A stretch of DNA of 64,000 nt. Origin: SZUA-442 sp963753185 (GTDB taxonomy: Bacteria > Actinomycetota > Acidimicrobiia > Spongiisociales > UBA5794). Positions within the stretch are counted from its first letter, which is position 1. Every line of letters starts with the position of its first letter. The translations under genes were made by a program, and so were the position numbers. The notes below the pieces were generated by a model. It searched no databases. It was not told the origin of the DNA and saw only the letters and a program-made list of their open reading frames with translations. Shown here piece by piece: positions 57,195-64,000 of this stretch. The stretch lies in the NCBI GenBank assembly GCA_963753185.1, contig CAVWBO010000007.1, positions 310,001-374,000 of the forward strand, in the 5' to 3' direction.

Positions 57195-57404
57195 ATGATC
57201 CACACATGGAAGCCACCACCAACCACTCCATGCCTCCGCGAGGAGATCGCGCGGTCGACCGCCTGCAGCTGGTGCCACCGCGACGCACTGGTCGTCGACA
57301 CCTCGGGGGCCACCCTGTGCGCCCGGCACGCGATGACCTTCATCACCTCCCGAAGAGGGACACAGGCCGGCGGATCGCCACCACAGGCGGTCACGTCAAG
57401 GTGA
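57195..57404 (+). CDS. small CxxC/CARHA protein 1
   Basis: 69 residues. Carries CSWCHRDALVVDTSGATLCA followed by RHAMTFI: two Cys pairs and a His of a one-zinc ribbon. The same core occurs in the following gene, so the frame is supported by homology between them. Not a known characterised family to me. ATG 57195 has no obvious ribosome site. Confidence 0.6.
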   Translation: MIHTWKPPPTTPCLREEIARSTACSWCHRDALVVDTSGATLCARHAMTFITSRRGTQAGGSPPQAVTSR

Positions 57405-57441
57405 CTCGCGGCCCAAACCGGCTCAACTCAGGGGGAATGCC

Positions 57442-57621
57442 GTGAACGGCGAGGCGACCTGGAACATCGAGATCCGCCACACGTGTGCGAAGTGCGAGCG
57501 GCTCGCCGTGGTGTACGACGATGACGACACCCCGCTCTGCGCCCGGCACGCAACGATCTTCATGACCGCCGCAAAGGCTCGCGCCGACGCCCCCGATGCG
57601 GAGCAAGCCAAGACGTCCTGA
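57442..57621 (+). CDS. small CxxC/CARHA protein 2
   Basis: 59 residues from the GTG at 57442 (GGGGGAA upstream): IRHTCAKCERLAVVYDDDDT, then PLCARHATIFMTAAKA. It matches the previous gene in C-x2-C, a hydrophobic strand, acidic turn, and LCARHA. A tandem pair of small putative zinc proteins downstream of, and divergent from, the acyl-CoA synthetase gene. Function unknown. Confidence 0.65.
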   Translation: MNGEATWNIEIRHTCAKCERLAVVYDDDDTPLCARHATIFMTAAKARADAPDAEQAKTS

Positions 57622-57666
57622 CGTGCGCCGCCGCGCTTCCGGCTCACCTGTCGCCTCGACGTCGCG

Positions 57667-58611
57667 TCAGGAGTTGTCGAGGTACCAGCGGTAGGTGTCT
57701 GCGATGCCATCCCGCAGCCCCGTCGTGGCAATCCACCCGAGATCCGCCATGGCCGATACGTCGAGCAGCTTGCGAAGCGTCCCGTCCGGCATCGCAGGGT
57801 CGAACACGGCCTCACCCTCCCATCCGACGACCTCGCCGATCAAATCGACGAGTTCGGCGATTGAGATGTCCTTGCCCGTACCGACGTTGAGATGGGACTC
57901 ACCGTCGTAATGGGTGGTCGCGTGAATGACAGCATCCGCGAGGTCGTCGACGTGCAGGAATTCGCGCCGTGGCCTCCCTGAACCCCACACGGGCACCGAG
58001 GACGCACCGGCGAGCTTGGCCTCGTGCACCTTCCTCAGCAATGCGGGGAGCACGTGCGAGGTCTCGAGGTCGAAGTTGTCGTTCGGACCGTACAGGTTGG
58101 TCGGCATCAGCGAGATCGCGCTCATGCCGTACTGCCTCCGATACATCTTCCCCAGCTCGAGCGCAGCGATCTTGGCGATCGCATAGCCCTCGTTCGTCTC
58201 CTCGAGCGGACCCGTCAGGAGCGAGTCCTCGCGCATCGGCTGGGGAGCCTCCCTGGGATAGATGCACGATGAGCCGAGCATCACCACGCGGGACACACCG
58301 GTCACACGCGCTGCCTCGACGACGTTGGCGGCGATCATGAGGTTGTCGTAGAGGAACTGTCCCTGTGCGGATCGATTGGCGTGGATGCCACCGACCCTCG
58401 CAGCTGCGACGATGATGAGATCAGGGCGGGTGTCGGCGACGAAGCGCTCGGTCGCATCCTGGCGTCGCAGGTCGACCTCGCTGCTCGACGCCGTGATCAG
58501 GTCACCGATCGGTTCTGAGGCCAGCCTGCGGACCACGGCAGACCCGACCATGCCGGTGTGTCCGGCAACCCACACGGTGGCATCGCGGAGATCGAACACG
58601 GTGTCGGTCAT
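57667..58611 (-). CDS. fcl: GDP-L-fucose synthase
   Basis: 314 residues from the ATG at 58611 (AGGGG upstream). Epimerises and reduces GDP-4-keto-6-deoxymannose to GDP-L-fucose. NADP-binding VWVAGHTGMVGSAVVRRL, VGGIHANRSAQGQFLYDNLM, the catalytic SSCIYPREAPQPM and Tyr/Lys in NEGYAIAKIAALELG, then PTNLYGPNDNFDLETSHVLP and VWGSGRPRREFLHVDDLADA. All active-site residues are in place. It implies that L-fucose or a related deoxyhexose is part of the exopolysaccharide; the partner GDP-mannose dehydratase is not in this window. Confidence 0.93.
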   Translation of the reverse strand: MTDTVFDLRDATVWVAGHTGMVGSAVVRRLASEPIGDLITASSSEVDLRRQDATERFVADTRPDLIIVAAARVGGIHANRSAQGQFLYDNLMIAANVVEAARVTGVSRVVMLGSSCIYPREAPQPMREDSLLTGPLEETNEGYAIAKIAALELGKMYRRQYGMSAISLMPTNLYGPNDNFDLETSHVLPALLRKVHEAKLAGASSVPVWGSGRPRREFLHVDDLADAVIHATTHYDGESHLNVGTGKDISIAELVDLIGEVVGWEGEAVFDPAMPDGTLRKLLDVSAMADLGWIATTGLRDGIADTYRWYLDNS

Positions 58612-58810
58612 CTGAATCCCCTCGCATGGCCTGGCACCAGCCGCCCGCCGGGTGCCTCCGCGTGCATCTGGCCTCGTCGGACGGTGAGTGTAACCTCGAC
58701 CGACGAGGCCATCGACCCATACCGATGGTCCCCCGATAGCGAGCCGCAGATGCGCGCCTTTCGCCACGCGATCGGCTGTCGAAGGCGTCTGCGGGACCAG
58801 CACGGTAGGA

Positions 58811-59773
58811 ATGCCACGCATGATCGACGTAGTCATGACCGTCCATAACGTGGAGCGCTACATCAGAGATGCGCTTCGGAGCGTGCTCACCCAGACATGG
58901 GGAGACTTCGTGGTCACGGTCGTCGACGATGCAAGCACCGACGGGACCGCGGACATCCTTCGTCGCTTCGATGACCCCCGGCTTCGCGTCCTCCGTTCCG
59001 AAGCGAACCTCGGACCCGCTGGTAGCGCGGCTCTGGCTATCGAGGCCGGAGAGCGCCCCTGGATCGCGCGAATGGATGGCGACGACATCGCACATCCGCA
59101 TCGCCTCGAACGGCAGATGCGCGCCGCGCACACGAATCCGGAGGTCATCGGCTGGGGTGCGTCCGTTCGCTACATCAACGAACGCGGCAGACCGGTCGGT
59201 CTCCGCCACGCGGGACCCGAATCAGTCGCCGAGTTCTCCGAGTGGATCCGTCGCGGGATCCCGATCATGCTCATGCATCCGACGTTCCTGGTCCGGCGCG
59301 AGGCACTCGCGGCGGTCGGGGGGTACGACACCTCGCTCACGGTGTCCGCGGACCTCGAACTCTGGTCGCGACTCGTGGAGATCGGTCCCCTCCTGTCAAC
59401 GCGAGACGTCCTCCTCGACTACCGCCTCCATCGACGAAGTGTCTCGCAGATCGCTCCCCGTGAGCAGCAACGAATCGAGGCATATGTCTCTGACCGATAC
59501 CGTCGCCGCGCTCGCGGTCTGCCAGCGATCACTCTCGAGCAGTTCACCCTCACGGCCGAGGACTTCGATCGATCCTTCACATATTCGCGCCACTACCGCG
59601 ACGCATGGCTTGCCTACGCGAATCGCGACTGGCTCGCCGCGATGTGGGGCCTCGGTCGTGCGACGCTGGCGGACCCGCGCCATGCACTCGCCCGAGCGGT
59701 GCGACAGGTGACGGGCACGACACGTCCCCGTACGATCGATCAGGCACAGCGACAATGGCCGAAACGCCATTGA
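58811..59773 (+). CDS. glycosyltransferase family 2
   Basis: 320 residues, intact. GT-A fold with VVMTVHNVERYIRDALRSVL, VVDDASTDGTADILRRFDD, the metal-binding ARMDGDDIAHPHRLERQM, and VSADLELWSRLVEIGPLLST. A C-terminal extension of about 70 residues is helical. An inverting transferase for the exopolysaccharide repeat. ATG 58811 is used, 10 bases after AGGAATG-like sequence. Confidence 0.9.
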   Translation: MPRMIDVVMTVHNVERYIRDALRSVLTQTWGDFVVTVVDDASTDGTADILRRFDDPRLRVLRSEANLGPAGSAALAIEAGERPWIARMDGDDIAHPHRLERQMRAAHTNPEVIGWGASVRYINERGRPVGLRHAGPESVAEFSEWIRRGIPIMLMHPTFLVRREALAAVGGYDTSLTVSADLELWSRLVEIGPLLSTRDVLLDYRLHRRSVSQIAPREQQRIEAYVSDRYRRRARGLPAITLEQFTLTAEDFDRSFTYSRHYRDAWLAYANRDWLAAMWGLGRATLADPRHALARAVRQVTGTTRPRTIDQAQRQWPKRH

Positions 59774-59805
59774 CCCGGCACCCCGAGAGGCTCCGAGACG
59801 CCGAC

Positions 59806-61624
59806 CTACGCCGTAGACGTGGCCTCCGCCTCGACGGAGGGTTGGTCTGGGCCGAGGAGGGAACCCGTCGGGTTGGCCATGGAGCCGATCGACATCGTCA
59901 TCTCGGCCCGAAGCGGTGCCCGGTTGTAGATGTATCCCATCGTCGGGGTGGCGATCAAGCGCAACCGGTTCTGCAGTTCAGACGCCGTGAGCTGATCCGA
60001 ACCGTGGGAAATGACGACAATGCACCGATCTGACAGTCGTGTGACCGGCGTCGAATACGCGACACGCAGAAGCGGAGGCGTGTCGACGAGGACGACATCG
60101 TACTCTGCCGCGGCTGCAGCGAAGAGATCACCGGCACGCGGCGACATGAAGTAGTCCGCTGCCGACACGTCACCGGTTCCGCGCGAGGACGTCGATGGGC
60201 GCCGAGCCCTCGAACTGAACGGTGACAACTGCCCTCTTCAGAGTCGTTGATCGACCTGAGACGTTGGTCATTCCCTGCAGGTTCGCGGAGTTCTCGAGCA
60301 AGAGACTCGACACGCCCTGTCCACCGAAGTCGGCGTCGATGACGAGTACCCGACTCCCCGCCCGAGCCAAGGCAAAGGCAGTGTTCGCGGTGACAACCGA
60401 CTTGCCGTCCATGACATCGGCGGATGTGATCGCCACGACCTTGAAGGCGGGTTCCTCGCCTGGACGGGACCGATCCTTCTGCTCGATGGAGAGGCCAGCA
60501 GCGGCAAAGCGGAACGCCTCCGCCGCAGCTGACCGTGGCGCGTCGACGACGGGCAGGGGCGTTCGGAGCTTCTCGGACGAGAAGTGCGGAATGTCCGCGA
60601 GGAGGGGAACCCCGAGGAGCAATTGCGCTTCCATCCGATCCTCGAACCTCCGGTGTCGACGGGCAAGGGAGTACGCGATGACGCCGGAGAGGATCAATCC
60701 CAGAAGGACTCCGAGCACGACGAAGAGGGTGGATCCCGCCGGTGCTGCCGTCTCAGCGGGAGAGACGAACGCAACGCCACTGCCCGCAAGTTCAGCATCG
60801 ATGGCGAGTGCATCGCGCCGCGACTGGAGCTCGGCGAGCCGTTGACCCGCGACAGCCTCCGCGTCGAGGAGCGCCACGAGGGCAAGGTTGTCGGTGTCGT
60901 CACCGATCGCCGCCCGAAGCGAGTCGACACGCAACCGCAGCTCGTTCAGCAGGGCGGAATTCCGCGCGATCTCTTCAGGAGTGGCCTCCAGATCGGGAGC
61001 TTCGATCGCGAGCAGCGCCGATACTGCCAGGTCGAGATTGGCTACGATCACCTGACGATCGGGATCCGCCGCCAGCACCGTCTGGATGTCCTGACGGATC
61101 CTCGCCAACTCGGCGCTACGACCGGCAATCGAGGTGTCGATCGTTGACAGCGTGTTCGCGAACACCCCCTGGGCCGCCTGACGCTGCACCACCTGATAGG
61201 ACGCGAGCACCGAGTTCACTACCGCGATGGCCTCGGTCGGCGTCGGAGCGGTGAACGAGACCCTGATCACGTCGCTGTTCGCCGCGGTGGTAACCACGAG
61301 GCCATCGATGATCTCAGACGCCGACACTTCGATTGGCGGATCGAGTGCGGCAAGGGTTTCGGAGGCTGCCCTCGCGACGACACGAGACTCGAGGATCGCA
61401 GCCTGATCGCGCACGTAGCGTTCGGGTGAGCTCTGGGCGACCGTCCCGCCGAAGAGATTCGTTGCCCCTGGATCCTGCACGGACAGTGCGCCCTCGGCTG
61501 TCCATTCCTCCTGGGTGCTGGCGTACCACCATCCGAGAGCCCCAAACGCGATGACGAACAGCGCCACGAGGATGCGGTGTCGCCACATCGCGCCGAGAAC
61601 GCTCGTCTCAACCTGGGAATCCAC
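59806..61624 (-). CDS. Wzz-like regulator fused to BY-kinase, second copy (frameshifted)
   Basis: About 605 residues. N-terminal helix (ILVALFVIAFGALGWWYAST), a long coiled-coil domain (LARIRQDIQTVLAADPDRQV), a second helix (LFVVLGVLLGLILSGVIAYS) and the ATPase: SADVMDGKSVVTANTAFALA in place of the GPGDGKT loop seen in the first copy, and VLVIDADFGGQGVSS. One extra base near 60180 breaks the frame; it continues TGDVSAADYFMSPRAGDLFA, VVLVDTPPLL and MGYIYNRAPLRAEM. The C-terminus has no tyrosine cluster, so it may lack the autophosphorylation of the 24-kb homologue. Confidence 0.85.
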
Positions 61625-61742
61625 GGGCTCAATCTCCTCCGAGACTCAGAACAGCTTCGGTGAGCGTAGCCGCACGCGTGAGATACGGCCTTGGTATCGG
61701 TGTCGCGCCGCTACGCATCGTGGTTACCTCGCTCCTCCCTGT

Positions 61743-63245
61743 TCATGTCCGCTCCAGCGGATGAAGCGACAGTGAGATCTCGGCGCTCGATGCCGGTTCG
61801 GACTCTGCCGAAGGCAGGCGGCGTCCAATGAGGTAGAGCACCACGCCCACGCCTGACCAAAGGGGAATCGCTACTTGTGGGCCCTCGAGTGTGGGATCGA
61901 AGATGGCGTTCACGAGGATCATGGTCGCGACAGCAGTCATCCACGCCAGGAGCGCAGCATCGGACACGGCGCCACCCGCTATGGCGCGACGCCGTGCTGT
62001 CAGGGCAGAGGTGTACCAGGACACCCAGAACGCGATCCAGAGGCCAGCACCAACCAGGCCCATCCGAGCAAGGACACCGAGATGCGAGTTGTGTGGATTC
62101 CGGAGCGGAATGTCTGGATTCGTCGTCACCTCGTAGCGCTCACCGAGATCGGGGCCAGGGCCGAATCCGCTCACAGGGTGGAGCTTCGTGACATCGTCGA
62201 CCACTCGCTCCCAGAGGTTGAGCCGCCACTCGACCGTCCCCTGTTCAAAGCCGTCCTCGTTGCCGACCTCGGTCACGCTGGATAGGTTGCCGAGCAATTG
62301 ACGAGCCGAAATGACGCGGCCGTTCTCGAAGATGTCAACCTCGAGGTCGGTGATCAAGGCAAGGGTCAGCGTCGACAGCACCACTGCTGAAACGGTCAAG
62401 ACCACGGTTCCCCGAGATCTTCCGATGAGGACGAGAACGAGGATGAGACCGACAGCACCAGACACGAGACCACCGCGATTGACGATCCCCGCGAGCAGTA
62501 CCGTCAGGATCCCGGTCGTCGTGAGGATCAGTCGCATGCGCTCAGACATCGATCGTTCGTCCTCCACCATCCAGATGTACCCGACAAACGCCATCGAGAC
62601 CACGGCAGCGTTGCCAGGGCGACGTGCGAACACCGAGATCAGGGAATCCGGCACGTAGATGGGCAGCTGGCCGAAGAGCGTGTTGAGAAGGATGGAGATC
62701 GGCATCCACACGATCACATAGGGGGCGATTCGGCTCAGGAATCGCCTGACGCCATCGACGGATACATAGCCTTTTGCCAGGATGAAGAGCACCACGAAAG
62801 AGAACGACGCGTAGTACCACTGTGCAGAGTCTCGGAGCGCGTCGATTCCGTAGCTCGGCCCCTGGAGGACCAGGAAGACGGCTCCCCACGCCATCCAGGT
62901 CAACAGGATCAGTGCAGGTCGGTTCCTCCGAAGGACAGCACCAAACCCCGCGATCGGGGAGACGAGCAGTAGGCCGAGTGCCGCGAACATCACGAACTCT
63001 CCGAGAAACAGTGGCGTACCGGGGATGTGCAACCATGCGAACGCCCGGTCGAACGCCAGATAGCCCACGATCACCGCGGCGAGGAACCCGACCGAGGCTC
63101 GAACGATGAGCCTGTCACCTGTCCCATCCTCGAGGAGGTCACGCGAAGAAGCCCCGTCGCCCGAGGGGGTCGTCGCCCAGATCTCACGAGCGACGATGAC
63201 GGCCGCACCGATGAATGCGAGGGTCGCGACTCCGATTCCGATCAT
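61743..63245 (-). CDS. O-antigen ligase/polymerase-family membrane protein
   Basis: About 500 residues and ten or more membrane spans (IGIGVATLAFIGAAVIVARE, LFLGEFVMFAALGLLLVSPI, FVVLFILAKGYVSVDG). A large extracytoplasmic loop near the end contains RNPHNSHLGVLARMGLVG, the H-x3-H-like feature of the Wzy_C family. It polymerises or ligates the exported glycan outside the membrane. Start at the ATG at 63245; the frame is open 90 bases upstream. Intact, unlike the putative Wzy at 47498-48874. Confidence 0.85.
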   Translation of the reverse strand: MIGIGVATLAFIGAAVIVAREIWATTPSGDGASSRDLLEDGTGDRLIVRASVGFLAAVIVGYLAFDRAFAWLHIPGTPLFLGEFVMFAALGLLLVSPIAGFGAVLRRNRPALILLTWMAWGAVFLVLQGPSYGIDALRDSAQWYYASFSFVVLFILAKGYVSVDGVRRFLSRIAPYVIVWMPISILLNTLFGQLPIYVPDSLISVFARRPGNAAVVSMAFVGYIWMVEDERSMSERMRLILTTTGILTVLLAGIVNRGGLVSGAVGLILVLVLIGRSRGTVVLTVSAVVLSTLTLALITDLEVDIFENGRVISARQLLGNLSSVTEVGNEDGFEQGTVEWRLNLWERVVDDVTKLHPVSGFGPGPDLGERYEVTTNPDIPLRNPHNSHLGVLARMGLVGAGLWIAFWVSWYTSALTARRRAIAGGAVSDAALLAWMTAVATMILVNAIFDPTLEGPQVAIPLWSGVGVVLYLIGRRLPSAESEPASSAEISLSLHPLERT

Positions 63246-63389
63246 CGGAGTCTCGCTCGATCGGTCTCTCCCGTCGGAGGGCCATCTCGCAGTCCCACAT
63301 CGACCACTGCCAGCGTTCGACGGTCGCCCCGACACCGTGAAAAACAGGCGTCAGTGGCTAGGTGCGTGTTCGATAGGCTTGGCAACATC

Positions 63390-64000
63390 ATGGCAGAGAG
63401 TATCAAGGACAACGGGGATGGTCAGTCGAGATCTCGCCGATCCTTGAGGATCGTTGCCACAGTTGCTGTCGTTGTCGTTGTGACCGGCGCACTGGTCGCA
63501 TGGAACGCGCTCAGTGGTCAGGACACCCCTCAGGCAGCCGCAGTCGTCGGAACCGACACCAACCCCGAGCTGGTCGAGCCCTCGCCGCCGACGACCACCA
63601 CCTCGACCACCCCGCCGGCGACGATTGAGTGGGTGGATCCAGATGCCATCGATCTCGTGGAAGCCTCGTTGGAGCCGGAAGGACCTGTTCGCGTCCGAGG
63701 TCGCTTGGGCGTTGTCATCGAGGGCGTCCACATAGCCAACCCGACCGGACCGTGCATCGTCGTCGAGAACTCAACAAGCGTGACCATTCGCGACTCCAGA
63801 ATCGGTCCCTGCGACGGCGATGCCATATCCCTGTCATCTTCAGCTGCAATCACGGTCGAGAACGTTGCCGTCGAGGATGCGACCAGAGGCATTGCTGTCA
63901 AGAACAGTCGCGACGTGGTCATCATTGAATCCTCCGTCATGAACACCAACAGCGGTATCTACGTGCTCAACTCCACGGGCGTGGCAGTCGAGCGCAACCG
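63390..64000 (+). CDS. secreted right-handed beta-helix protein (cut by window end)
   Basis: At least 203 residues, no stop before the window end. ATG at 63390, membrane anchor (RIVATVAVVVVVTGALVAWN), a Thr/Pro linker (EPSPPTTTTSTTPPATIEW) and beta-helix rungs: GVVIEGVHIANPTGPCIVVE, NSTSVTIRDSRIGPCDGDAI, ITVENVAVEDATRGIAVKNS, VVIIESSVMNTNSGIYVLNS. The repeating V-x-I-x-x-S/N pattern is that of pectate-lyase/NosD-like folds. It probably binds or cleaves the extracellular polysaccharide made by the neighbouring genes. Confidence 0.8.
   Translation, partial: MAESIKDNGDGQSRSRRSLRIVATVAVVVVVTGALVAWNALSGQDTPQAAAVVGTDTNPELVEPSPPTTTTSTTPPATIEWVDPDAIDLVEASLEPEGPVRVRGRLGVVIEGVHIANPTGPCIVVENSTSVTIRDSRIGPCDGDAISLSSSAAITVENVAVEDATRGIAVKNSRDVVIIESSVMNTNSGIYVLNSTGVAVERN

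Overview
The window looks like a GC-rich actinobacterial chromosome segment. The signs are uniformly GC-rich codons, GTG/TTG starts, overlapping GTGA/TGATG gene junctions, Thr-rich lipoproteins, DinB/FadD/ThrB homologues typical of Actinomycetota, and an actinobacterial-style lasso-peptide locus. A class such as Acidimicrobiia is plausible, but the window contains no marker (no rRNA, no tRNA) that settles it. No plasmid or phage backbone and no transposase was seen.

Layout. 0-5 kb: homoserine kinase, an ABC-2 exporter pair and an EamA transporter. 5-11 kb: surface proteins, comprising a Thr-rich lipoprotein, an ECF sigma factor with a linked membrane protein and two lipoproteins (one a chimera made by a 669-bp tandem duplication), a SipW-type signal peptidase and its probable SipW-dependent substrate. 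11-17 kb: DNA polymerase IV, a Doc-type toxin-antitoxin pair and a two-subunit SoxA/SoxB-like amine dehydrogenase. 17-22 kb: an SGNH hydrolase, a repeat-LCP fusion and a Thr-rich lipoprotein. 22-26 kb: a WxL-like secreted pair, a Wzz/BY-kinase and a VOC protein. 26-29.6 kb: an ABC half-exporter and an RmlD-like reductase. 30.3-39.1 kb: a lasso-peptide-type RiPP cluster (nucleotidyltransferase, RRE protein B1, protease B2, HPr-kinase-like kinase, cyclase C, three precursor genes, a methyltransferase and a wrecked second cyclase). 39-42 kb: a cyclase-AAA-TPR signalling protein. 42-64 kb: an exopolysaccharide/capsule locus (LCP protein, five glycosyltransferases, acetyltransferase, two Wzy/ligase-type membrane proteins, Wzx, a kinase-methyltransferase fusion, GDP-fucose synthase, a second Wzz/BY-kinase, a beta-helix protein cut by the window end). 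It is interrupted at 54.5-57.6 kb by a cupin, an acyl-CoA synthetase and two small CxxC proteins.

Two sequence-level themes cut across the genes. First, two families of palindrome-rich intergenic repeats (here R1 and R2) form arrays behind genes and run into the 3' ends of two coding frames; a separate 56-bp perfect palindrome occurs twice. Second, many genes from about 22 to 60 kb are broken by single-base frame changes. Most checked cases are cured by removing one base from a short homopolymer, which points to assembly error. The second lasso cyclase is broken much more densely and in both directions and looks like a true pseudogene.

The most rewarding part is the lasso cluster. Its three precursors share a leader pattern (Y-x-x-P-x-L, then VTRKS) and two share a Cys-containing C-terminal tail, which I do not recognise as a characterised lasso peptide.
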